A DNA stretch of 64,000 nt, from positions 373,285,054 to 373,349,053 of the forward strand of contig NC_053041.3 in NCBI RefSeq assembly GCF_002575655.3. Reading direction: 5' to 3'. Of this stretch, positions 34,420 through 43,836 are shown one piece after another. Under the pieces are notes generated by a model. It was not told the DNA's origin and did not search any database. It saw nothing but the letters and a program-made list of their open reading frames with translations. Numbering within the stretch: the stretch's first letter is position 1; the number at the start of each line of letters is the position of its first letter. This stretch comes from Aegilops tauschii subsp. strangulata (taxonomy: Eukaryota > Streptophyta > Magnoliopsida > Poales > Poaceae). The translations under genes and the position numbers were made by a program.

Positions 34420-34846
34420 GAGCAATTCACACGGCTTATTAGCAGCAATCGTCTGTGTTATTATTGGTCTTCGCACACATTTCAGATTACGGACCTGTTT
34501 GCCGCGTATCACACACATCTTGTTCAGTTGAACCGTTTCCATTGTGTTGCCTAATCACACACAGTTCATCCCAGTGAACCGTATGCTTTATATCGCACAC
34601 ACCTTCATCTGGCTGCCCGTTTCCTTTGTGCCTCCTCATCACAAACAGTTCATTGAGCTGAACCGTATGCCCTGCATCGCACACGCAACTAAATTCTGAA
34701 CCGTGTTTGATGCATCTGTCATCACAAATGTTTTGCACCTTTTTTGACGGGTTTTTTACACCACCGTTTGCGATTATGGCATCGCACACAGTTTCGTCGA
34801 AGGGTCTCTGATCGTAGTGTCGCGTTTGGACCATCCTGCAGTAGTG
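34420..34846 (+). repeat. CACTA2 right subterminal and terminal repeats
   Basis: Repeated units of the form TCACACACAGTTCATC / GAACCGTATGC / ATCGCACACA occur about every 50 bp, ending at GCAGTAGTG (34846). They are the likely binding sites for a TnpA-like protein. Confidence 0.8.
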
Positions 34847-34849
34847 TAA

Positions 34850-35699
34850 GTATTTTCCGCCCGCGAAAATTATTTCCCTTAGGACTCAAATCATGAATTT
34901 TAGGCAACTTGAGCATGAACATGTTGCACAATCTTGGGAAAGAATGAAATTGATGCTAAGAAATTGTCCTACTCATGGTTTAAATCTTTGAATGATCATA
35001 CAAAAAATTTATGCGGGATTGAATTTTGCTTCTAGAAATCTTTTAGATTCCGCTGCGGGGGGTACTTTTATGGAAATTACTTTGGGTGAAGCTACTAAAT
35101 TGCTTGATAACATTATGGCAAATTATTCACAATGGCATACTGAAAGAGCTCCTACTACTAAAAAGGTTAATTCGGTTGAGGAAATAAATTCTTTGAGTGA
35201 AAAAGTTGATGCTCTTATGAAGTTGGTTGCTAATAAAAATGCTCCCATTGATCTTAATGATGTGCCTTTGTCTACTTTGATCGACCCAAATATTGATGCC
35301 ATAGATGTGAATTTTGTTTCTCGAAATAATTTTAATAACAATGCTTATAGAGGTAAGTTTAATCCTAGACCTTTTCCGGGAAATCCCTATAATAATTATG
35401 GTAATTCCTATGGTAACCCTTCTTATAATAATAATAGGAACACCTCTGATCTTGAGAATAATATTAAAGAATTTATCAATGCTCAAAAGAATTTTAATAC
35501 TACGATAGAAGAAAAGTTGAGTAAGATTGATGATATGTCTAGAAGCATTGATAGAATTTCTCATGATGTAGAAAATCTCAAGATGAAATTTTTTGCGCCT
35601 AGGGTTGAAGAATTAATTAAAGCTTTATATGTTTCTATGAATGAACGTAAGAAAAGAACCGCTATGCTTAGAGCTAAAAGAGAATTTTTAGAAAAATAG
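34850..35699 (+). pseudogene. gag: gag of element C, C-terminal part
   Basis: This resumes the Gag frame cut at 23660. Blocks include QSWERMKLMLRNCP, AGLNFASRNLLDSAAGG and TLGEATKLLDNIMANY, all typical of the Gypsy Gag core, then an Asn/Tyr-rich stretch (PGNPYNNYGNSYGNPSYNN) where many Gags have a linker. A TGA at 34989-34991 stands where relatives have Trp, and a TAG ends the open part at 35699. The same frame continues into the protease, so gag and protease were one fused ORF. Confidence 0.82.
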
Positions 35700-36053
35700 T
35701 TTTCTAGCGACTGCTTTCATAGAAATGATGAAGATCTTAAAATGATTGGTATTTTTTCTATTGATTCTTTGTTTAGTAAACTAATATTGATGAAAAGCAA
35801 CCGAAGAAGAGTCAACTTTAGTTAGAAGGCGTCCCGATAATTCGAAGTGTGAAAATCTTGTTGAGAAAATTGATAAAAGTGGGTTTGGAGAGGTCAAAAC
35901 TTTAACTAGTGATGTGCCCACTCTTTTGGATTACAAAGACTTTAATTAGGATAATTGTTCTTTGATTTATTGTATTTCTTTGTTACAATCCATGATAAAT
36001 TCACCCCATGCTTATGAACAAAATAAAGCTTTTACAAAACATATTGTTGATGT

Positions 36054-36480
36054 ATGATGAAAGCTTTGGAAGAAAAGTTGGAATTAGAGATTTCAATTCC
36101 TAGAAAATTACCTGATGAATGGGAACCTACTATCAAAGTCAAGATTAAAAATTATGAGTGTTTTTCTTTCTGTGACTTGGGTGCTAGTGTTTCCACAATT
36201 CCGAAATCTTTATGTGATGTGCTTGGTCTTACCGATATTGAAGAATGTCTTTAAATTTGCACTTGGCGGATTCTACTATTAAAAAGTCTATGCGAAGAAT
36301 TAATGATGTTCTTATTCTTGCAACTAGGAATTATGCGCCCATAGATTTTATTGTTCTGGATATTGATTGCAATCCGTCTTGTCCAATTATTCTTGGTAGA
36401 CCGTTTTTACGCACTATTGGTGCCGTGATTGATATGAAAGAAGGCAATATTAAATTTCAGTTTCCACTAAGGAAGGGTAT
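36054..36480 (+). pseudogene. pro: Retropepsin (aspartic protease) of element C
   Basis: In the same frame as gag, the first half contains the active-site motif FCDLGASVST (Asp near residue 41) and SLCDVLGL. After a frame change near 36245 the second half has the flap-to-C-terminal motif PIILGRPFLRTIGAVID. Both match plant Gypsy retropepsins, which release Gag and Pol from the polyprotein. Element E splits the gene at 36480. The last 30 or so codons resume at 43741 and end in TAG at 43834-43836. Confidence 0.85.
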
Positions 36481-36798
36481 TGTCGGTGTACAAAAGTAGG
36501 AGTCCTATTTTATACCCCTCTACTTGTGCACGGGCAGTTAGAGCCGTGCCTGCGGCCACACTTAGCGGGGTAGAGGAAGGAAGCAAAGACACAAGACGAC
36601 CAGAGCAAAGCCAAGCCAGAAACACGAAGAGCAGACGGGCGAGGTGAACTCTCCCGACAAGGCCCTTGCCGGAGCGGCCTCCACAGCCCTGGCAAGAACC
36701 TTGCCAGGGCAACATGCCCAACGCCAGCAGGGTTGCCACCCTTGAGCCTGAGAGTTCCGACGCCCTCAACCACATTGGAACCAAAGCTCGGGAGGCGC

Positions 36799-36831
36799 CT
36801 TCGTGGTGGCATGCAGATCTTTGTGAAGACC
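36799..36831 (+). other. Ubiquitin-junction-like fragment 1, 5' LTR of E
   Basis: CTT CGT GGT GGC ATG CAG and the following codons read LRGGMQIFVKT, exactly the end of one ubiquitin unit and the start of the next in polyubiquitin. Similarity stops after Thr. The matching site in the 3' LTR is 42894-42926, with Ile for Met. Confidence 0.75.
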
Positions 36832-37119
36832 AAGGACATGCAAGATTAGATGAGAATCAGAAGATGAAGATCCTCGGCAGGATCCTTGCCGAGGATATCC
36901 ACGAGACCCCTCGACAAGACCCTTGCCGGGGACGCCCACAACGCCGCGTCAAGACCCTTGCCGGGGCCCCGACAAGACTCATGCCGAAGACATCCTTGGG
37001 GCCACAGCCAGGCCCCCACCAGCCAAGACTCCACCGCCGTCTCCACTTAGCTGCCAGCCCACCAACTAGGTGAGCACCTGCGTGGCGACGTGCGGCCTCC
37101 AGGCCAACTCAGCAAGCAC

Positions 37120-37155
37120 CTGCGTGGTGGCATGCAGATCTTCGTGAAGACTCTG
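37120..37155 (+). other. Ubiquitin-junction-like fragment 2, 5' LTR of E
   Basis: Twelve codons read LRGGMQIFVKTL, with plant-ubiquitin-like codon choice (ATGCAGATCTTCGTGAAGAC). The same fragment is in the 3' LTR at 43215-43250. Confidence 0.8.
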
Positions 37156-37392
37156 CCACTAGACCAACTCAGCAGCCAGCCAGCGTGGCACTACATGGCT
37201 CGTCAGGTCGGACGCGCGTCGAAGCCAGGCGAGGCGGCGGCAGCTGGGACGAGCTTCCTTGCCGTCCCCGATAAAGCATGAAGGACACGTCGGCAACACA
37301 TTAAATGCATTTTTCCTACGGTGCCAGGAGATAGACTCGACTACTGTACAACTTTACACCTCCTGTGTGCCACTATGGCAGCCCCTTTTGAC

Positions 37393-37400
37393 TATAAAAG
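37393..37400 (+). promoter_or_regulatory. TATA box in element E LTR
   Basis: TATAAAAG is conserved at 43492-43499 in the other LTR. It lies about 240 bp before the LTR end, a normal place for the LTR core promoter. Confidence 0.7.
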
Positions 37401-37645
37401 GAGGCCCGCGGCGTACTGAGGAAGGATTCCGACTTTTTGGACCATGGACGCTTTGTAGCTAGTCCAAGAACATCAGATAAACATAAACCAGCAGGAGTAG
37501 GGTATTACGCATCACTTGCGGCCCGAACCTGGATAATCCCCCCGTGTTGATCCCTCAAACCCACTCTTTCCACAGTCCCGCGCCCGCCAACCGTAGCAAA
37601 AGGGATTCTTCGTGATCCCGTAGGTTTCGTTTCCCCCAACATCTT

Positions 37646-37664
37646 TGGCGCGCCAGGTAGGGGG
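37646..37664 (+). other. Primer-binding site of element E
   Basis: TGGCGCGCCAGGTAGGGGG follows the LTR after four bases. It begins TGG, as needed for pairing to a tRNA CCA end. I cannot name the tRNA with confidence. Confidence 0.7.
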
Positions 37665-38339
37665 CGCAAGCTGTGAAAATTCGGCTTGAAGGTCAGCGCA
37701 TCGACTCTTTCATGGAGATGGCTCGAAGGGAGAGGGCGACGTCGATCAGCCGCCCTCTGGTGCCGTTTGCAACTTCGGCAGCCATCCGCATGGCCCCGAA
37801 AAGCTAAGTCATGCAAGATTTTGGCTAATTTCATTTATATAAGTCTGTCTTCCTCGAAAGATCTCGTTCCTTGTATGGGAAACCTACACGCAATGGGACC
37901 CTTCCGCTATTGGCAACGCCCTTGTCTCTGTCTCGAATCCACTCGACAGTTCATGCGGCCGCGCTGAGAACAGCAAGGTGGCCTACCCGCTACTAGCAGC
38001 ACTCTTGTCCTGTTTCGAGTCCGCTCGATAGTTCAAGCGACCGCGCTGGGAGTGGCAAGGTGGCTTGCCCGGCAGCAAGCGCCCCCCGGTAGGCTGCTAA
38101 GGATCCGTCCTCAGAGCACCCCGGCATGGGTTTACGCGCCGGCAGCCTTATCTCACCAAGCGTAGGGTGCAAACATACAAAGAAAGATCTAACGGGAAGA
38201 TAGCATGCGTGATATTTAAGTACTGCAGAGTTATATTACATCAAATAATCGCTGCAGTTCTAACTTAAGATAAAATTGTCTTGGTCTTGAACTCGCAGCA
38301 GCGATGAGAAACGGGGTGCCTAGTCCCGGCGCTGGCCCT

Positions 38340-40391
38340 CCACCCTCTCAACTCCATCGACGTAGTCGATGATGGGCTTGATACGCTCCTTGAGCACCGC
38401 GAGGGCCGCCTCCTCCGGCAAGCTCTCCAACGTGTTGGCAAAGTTGACGGTGGGGTTCTAGAACGCCACCTTAGAGAGCACCTTGGTCAGGGCACCCCAG
38501 TAGAGCCTCCGGGACTCGTTGGCCAGATAAGTTGCCCAGTTGGAGCGGAGCTGCTCTAGGGCTCCAAGAACGCCCTCGAAGAATAGGGTCAGTTTGGCGT
38601 TGGGACTCACGTTCGGCTCCGGGGAGTACCTCGCATTTGGCATCCCCATGGTAGCCAGCTTCGTGGTGGTCCTGCTGGCGACGCCGGCGAGGCGGCTGAC
38701 CCAACGGTTTATGCCCTCCGCGTACTCCTTGTGTTCGGCGGTGTCATTCCTCCGTAGCTGCCTCTCCTCCTCCAGGTCCTTGGTCAGGCTCTCTTCCCGG
38801 GCCCTGCCTCCGAAAGCGTCCCCTCAAGGCCCTGCAGCTTCAGCTTCAGGTCATTGATGGAGTCGTTGGCCTTGGAGAGCAGCTCGGCCTTGCCGAGGAC
38901 TGCGGCCTACGCCTCCACCAAAGCGTTGTTGATCGTGTCCTTCTCCTTCGCCAGCTCTAGGACCTGTTTCTTCAGCCCATCCCGCTCCACCTCTAGCTCC
39001 TTCACCTTGCCGGCATGGACCAGGGCTTGAGCATTGAGTGCCTCCTTGTGCCTCTGCTCCAGCTCCTGGGTCCGCTGCGCGACGAGCTTCTCGACCTCCT
39101 CATCCTTGTCGCGGAGTGTGGTGGCGAGCGCCTCCTCACGAGCGGCAAGGTCCTACTCCTGGGAGTTCAGCTCGGTCTGGTGCTGGTGCCGAGCGGCCTC
39201 GTCCTTGGCGGCCTGTTCCTTCGCCGCCTCCTGGGCCTTCTCGGCGTCAGCCTATTTCAGGACGAGCTCCTGTTTGCGCTCAGCCAACAAATCATGGGCA
39301 ACCTTCAGTTCATCATGGGCCTGGAGGAACCAGGCCTGCATCTCGGCGATGCGCTCCTTGAGATCCGCCTCCGCCTTGTTCACCGCCGCCATCCTGGATT
39401 TTGCCTTGTCCAGGCGGGCACGGGGAAGCACCTGGAGCTTCTAGAAGTTGGCGCTCATGGCCCGAAGCAGCTGCTCCTCTTGGGAACCGCCACCACCGGC
39501 GCTCGGTTCGTCAACAACCTGAAGCCCGGCGGACGCGAGCGCCTCGTCGTCGAACACCTCCCCCTCAGTTGGCGCCCTGGTGCTTGCCGTTCCTGGGAGG
39601 TGGACGAACAGGTCGTCGCCCACCTTCAGGTACTTGCCCGAGCCAGAGGCGACAGAGGAGGAAGGTTGGTCGTCAACCACCCCCTCCTCGGCATCAGCCT
39701 TGCCGGCCTCTCCGGCAGGCCCCTTGCCGGCCTCCTCGGCAGTGGCCTTGCCAGCCTCCCCTGCAGGCCCCTTGGCGGCATCCTCAGCGGCGGTCTTGGC
39801 GGCCTCCTCGATGGCTCGGCCTCGGCCTCGGCGTCCCTGGCGACCTCCTCGATGATGGTGTCAATGTCCTCCAGTCCGCCAAGGAATGGTCTGGATACCA
39901 AGAAGGGGAATAAGACAGGGGAAAGGCCAAGGTTCAAGAAGGAGAAGAAAGAACAGGGACGGAAAGCAAATGACTTACCCACACTGGGCTGGGAAGAAGT
40001 GGCGCCCTCCCCACCAGCATTAGTTGCCGGGGAGAACCCCCGGCACCCAAGTTCGCCTCCTCCTCCGCCATATGCGTGGGCTCGGTGGTGGATGCTCTTG
40101 CCGGGGACGCCCCTCGGGGCGGCGTAGTCGAGGGGGCAGCATGTTGGGGGTGGCCCTCGGCTCCTCCTCCTGCTGCCGTTCTTCTCCTACAAACCCGACA
40201 AGGTCAGCATCAAGGATTCACACCCCAATGTTCATCAGTGGAGGAGTGAGTGATAGGCTTATGCTGGGGACTGAAGCGGGGGCTGCTCTCCACCAGCAAC
40301 GGCGTACGCGCAGTACCCGCTGGGGGCTTGTCGCCCGTCGAGGCCTTGGCCCTCTTCGCCACCCTCTAGGCCACCATCTCCACGTCCCTGT
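38340..40391 (-). pseudogene. Antisense gene of element E, downstream coiled-coil exons
   Basis: The minus strand encodes stretches with strong heptad pattern, for example KELEVERDGLKKQVLELAKE around 38950, plus EKLVAQRTQELEQRHKEA and related Ala/Glu/Lys-rich runs through 38340-39440. Upstream exons at about 39440-39680 and 40030-40391 are Pro/Ser/acidic-rich. Several single stops (near 39252, 39155, 38908) interrupt otherwise clear frames. A long plus-strand frame over 39015-40127 is the mirror of this coiled coil and has no sensible composition. With 40469-42164 this makes one spliced gene of about 3.8 kb, with unknown exact exon borders. Confidence 0.6.
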
Positions 40392-40468
40392 GAAGATAAC
40401 ATCAAATCAAAGGAGGACAACACAGGATTAAAGTCAGGAGATGATGTGGGGTGGGGCGAAATATTTAC

Positions 40469-42164
40469 TCTTCCTCCACCTCCTCCTCCACTAGCTTCCT
40501 CTTCCTCGCCGGGCTAAAAGATCCGAGGTCGAACTCGGCCTCCAAGGAGCTGTCCGAAGGAGAAGGGGAAGGAGTTGGGGTCCGGTGCCGCTTGGACGAG
40601 GAGGAAGCAGTCGCTGTCCTCTTCGCCACCGCGGCCTTCACCGGCTTCTTCGCTGCCACGGCCTTCATCGCCCTCATCTCGCGCATGAGCTGCTTCTGGG
40701 CCGGCTGCCGCTGCGTGGTCTTGCCGGGCCGGACCGGCTCACCAGAGCTGGCCCGCCATAGGATGCGCTGCCTCCCCGTGGCCGGGTGCTCATTCACCTC
40801 GACCTCCTCTTTGGATGACTCGTCGCCCGCGTCTTCAACAAGGGGGGCCTCGGTGTTGGCGCCACTAGCCTCCCCGGCAGACTCCGCCCACTGGGCGAGC
40901 TCCATCTCTTCCGCGGCCGCGTCGGCCTCGTCCTCCATGGCGCCAATGCTGCCGGCCTCCCTGGCGAGTGCCGCCTCCGCCGCCTTGGCGGCGATGTAGT
41001 CCAGCTCCGCCTTGGTGGTGTCCTGGATGAGCAGCGGCTCGTCACGGACATAGCTCTCCGACAAAGTGTTGAAGAACTCCTGCACCTTCTCTGCTGGCGG
41101 CTCGGCCTAGGCCAGGTCAAGGCCATGCGCATTGAAGTCCGGCATCATGGCGATGATGGCGGACTGGCGAGAGTTGTTCCTCAGCAGGACCACTCCCGCC
41201 GGTAACCCAAACAGGGGCCCCTTGATGGCCTTGCCGGCCTTCGCGGCCCTGCCGGTCCTCTCAGCCATGCCGTCACTGTCCACGTCGAGCTGAAAGAGCC
41301 TTTGACAGAAATGGGCGTGCCCCATCACCGTGAAGTTGTGCTTCAGGCCAGGTTGGAGCCTCATGGTGTCGGCCGCGTTCCTGAAATCCCAAGCCGGCCT
41401 CCCCTTGTTGTGCAACGGGGTGATTCGGCGACGGATGAAGTCGTCCCCGATCATCTCGAGGGTGAGCTCCGCCATGGTGAGGCGATGAATCCTGGTGGTG
41501 GCGACCGTGAGTTTCTCATCGTTGGCGTCGAGGTCGCTCCAATCCCTGCGGTGGGCCAGCGGACTCCGACGAACTCGACAGAACTCCTGCGGGTCCTTCT
41601 CCTCGATCCAGCACTACCGGCCCGCCACTCCTCCCACCTCTCCTTCTGGGCACCCTCCGGATACGTGCCCTTCTCCTGGGTCGTCGGGATCCAGGTGATG
41701 CAGCCGGAGATGGTGCCCCCTGGTTGGAGGCGAGGGGAGAAGTAGTGGCGGAAGAGCACCGTGCTAGGGAGCACCCTGGCAAAGCCCTCGCAGAGGTGGG
41801 CATAGAGAGCAATGCACGCCACGGCATTCGGCGTGAGATCCAAAAGATGGAAGCTGTAGGTGTGTATGACATCGTTGAAGAAGTCAGAGAAAGGGGGGCA
41901 GAGCCCGCAAGAGAAGAAATCGATGAAGAAGGGGTACCGGTTTGGGCCATCCTTGGCGAAATCGCCGGGGACGACGCGCGTGGCAAGTTGCCCCATCGTC
42001 TTCCTCCCCCACAGGGGCAAGAAGAAGTTCTTGAGGTGAATCGCATCGATCGTCGACAGGAAGTAGATGAGCTGCGTCCGCCGCACCGCCAACTCGCTCT
42101 CCGGCGCCTCCTTCTCCCCGGCATCCTTGTCCGCTCCCTTGCCCCTGCTAGTTTTGGCCGCCAT
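40469..42164 (-). pseudogene. Antisense gene of element E, 5' exon with Transposase_28-like domain
   Basis: The start is at 42164 (MAAKTSRGKGADKDAG). Residues of about 40-170 contain FFIDFFSCGLCPPFSDFF, LDLTPNAVACIALYAHLCE and a following LFRHYF, which match the 'putative gypsy type transposon' domain (Pfam Transposase_28) common in grass genomes. Its biochemical role is not established. A one-base frame change near 41610 and a TAG at 41107-41109 interrupt it. Beyond, the frame continues as an acidic-basic Ala-rich region, a Lys-rich segment (KKPVKAAVAKRTATASSSSK) and an acidic end, then a GTAAAT donor at 40468. The gene runs opposite to the element's own promoter. Confidence 0.72.
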
Positions 42165-42576
42165 GGCAGCTGGGAGAGGGCGAAGGATGAATAGCAACGG
42201 GGGCGCGACGGTAGCAAGCAAAGGCAAAAGCTTCGAATCTTTCGCCTGAGGAAGAAAAGAGGAACGGCGGTTCCGAGATTGGAAGAGGCGCAGAGGGTAA
42301 ATGAGCAGCGCGCCTGCGGTTTTTCCTTTTTATGGGGAAGGCGCGGGCCTCCTCTTTACCATTTAGCACGATGTGACGCATGAGGGAAGTTCCTGCCCCA
42401 CGCATGACCCCCACGTCACGCACGACCCCCACGTCGCGCATTCAACGCGGGTCGTGGGGAAGCGCAACTGGCGAGCAAGTTACTGCAGTAAAACTCGGCC
42501 CCGCATGCCCGCGCATCGTTTTGGGCCTAGCCCAACAACACGTCGCGCTTATGTGTGGCCCAGGCCTAGGGGCTCC

Positions 42577-43740
42577 TGTCGGTGTACAAAAGTAGGGGTC
42601 CTATTTTGTACCCCTCTACTTGTGCACGGGCAGTTAGAGTCGCGCCTGCGGCCACACTTAGCGGGGCAGAGGAAGGAAGCAAAGACACAAGACGACCAGA
42701 GCAATGCCAAGCCAGAACACGAAGAGCAGAAGGGCGAGGTGAACTCCCCCGGCAAGGCCCTTGCCGGGGAGGCCTCCATAGCCCCGGCAAGAATCTTGTC
42801 CGGGAAACTTGCCCAATGCCAGCAGGGCTGCCACCCTTGAGCCTGAGAGTTCTGACGCCCTCAACCACATTGGAACCAAAGCTCGGGAGGGGCCTCCGTG
42901 GTGGCATTCAGATCTTTGTGAAGACCAAGGACATGCAAGATTAGATGAGAATCAGAAGAAGAAGATCCTCGGCAGGATCCTTGCCGAGGATACCCACGAG
43001 ACCCCCCGACAAGACCCTTGCCGGGGACGCCCACGACGTCGCGGTAAGACCCTTGCCAGAGCCCCAGCAAGACTCTTGCCGAAGACATCCGCGGGGCCAC
43101 AGCCAGGCCCCCACCAGCCAAGACTCCACCGCCGTCTCCAAACAGCTGCCTTCCCACCAACTAGGCGAGCACCTGCGTAGCGACGTGCGGCCTCCAGGCC
43201 AACTCAGCAAGCACCTGCGTGGTGGCATGCAGATCTTCGTGAAGACTCTGCCACCGCACCAACTCAGCAGCCAGCCAGCCAGCGTGGCACTACACGCCTC
43301 ATCGGCTCGGACGCGCGTCGAAGCCAGGCGAGGCGGCGACAGCTGGGATGAGCTTCCTTGCCGTCCCCTATAAAGCATGAAGGACACGTCGGCAGCGCAT
43401 TAAATGCGTTTGTCCTACAGTGCCAGGAGATAGACTCGACTACTGTACAACTTTCCACCTCCTGTGTGCCACTGTGGGAGCCCCTTTTGACTATAAAAGG
43501 AGGCCCGCGGCGTACTGAGGAAGGATTCAGAATTTTTGGACCCTGCACGCTTTGTAGCTATTCCAAGAACATAAGATGAACATAAACCAACAGGAGTAGG
43601 GTATTACGCATCACTTGCGGCCCGAACCTGGATAATCCCCCCGTGTTGATCCCTCAAACCCACACTTTCCACAGCCCCGCGTCCGCCAACCGTAGCAAAA
43701 GGGATTCTTCGTGATCCCGTAGGTGTCGTTTCCCCCGACA
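42577..43740 (+). repeat. 3' LTR of element E
   Basis: This is a full partner of the 5' LTR, with TATA box and both ubiquitin-like fragments (42894-42926 and 43215-43250). It ends CCCCCGACA and is followed by the GGTAT target copy. Confidence 0.92.
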
Positions 43741-43836
43741 GGTATGGAACACTTCGCTAGAACAAGAATTAGGCCACCATATGAATCAATCATGAGGGCA
43801 TCTTATGGATCTAGAAGCAAAGATGACAATACTTAG
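43741..43836 (+). pseudogene. pro: C-terminal tail of the element C protease frame
   Basis: The frame cut at 36480 resumes here with MEHFARTRIRPPYESIMRAS and ends in TAG at 43834-43836. Immediately after it comes the CCTAGCTAGGGC block that also follows the ORF of element A, so this is the natural end of coding in element C. Confidence 0.75.

Larger units (their letters stand above)
23661..34846 (+). mobile_element. CACTA2: CACTA DNA transposon carrying host-derived sequence
   Basis: The left end is CACTGGTGCGTGTCGGTCC. The right end in reverse complement is CACTACTGCAGGATGGTCC. The 3-bp duplication TAA (23658-23660 and 34847-34849) is perfect, and the gag frame of element C closes across it. 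Subterminal repeats with CACAC and CGTTTGC motifs lie at both ends. Contents in order are AT-rich sequence, two minus-strand Ala-rich ORFs, a 505-bp tandem array, a third Ala-rich ORF, a Stowaway MITE and a broken exonuclease gene. No TnpA or TnpD was recognised, so it appears non-autonomous. Confidence 0.85.
36481..37641 (+). repeat. 5' LTR of element E
   Basis: It contains a TATAAAAG box, short CCTTGCCG / GGCAAG repeats, and two fragments that read as a ubiquitin-ubiquitin junction. The partner is 42577-43740, highly similar by eye. Confidence 0.92.
36481..43740 (+). mobile_element. Element E: non-autonomous Gypsy-like LTR retrotransposon with an antisense gene
   Basis: LTRs of 1161 and 1164 bp (36481-37641 and 42577-43740) begin TGTCGGTGTACAAAAGTAGG and end CCCCCAACA or CCCCCGACA. 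The 5-bp duplication GGTAT (36476-36480 and 43741-43745) is perfect. A primer site (37646-37664) fixes plus orientation. The 4.9-kb interior encodes no gag-pol on the plus strand. It holds a spliced gene on the minus strand (about 42164 to 38340) with a Transposase_28-like domain. Antisense ORFs are known in some Tat-lineage Gypsy elements such as maize Grande. Assignment to that lineage here is an inference. Confidence 0.9.

Noticed and set aside
39015..40127. 370-codon plus-strand frame in element E
   Set aside because: It is the mirror of the antisense coiled-coil gene. The Leu-rich product comes from reading Glu/Lys/Ala codons backwards, and the minus strand shows real heptads.
41302..42194. 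Plus-strand frames of 147 and 156 codons in element E
   Set aside because: They overlap the Transposase_28-like antisense exon and have no sensible domain content.
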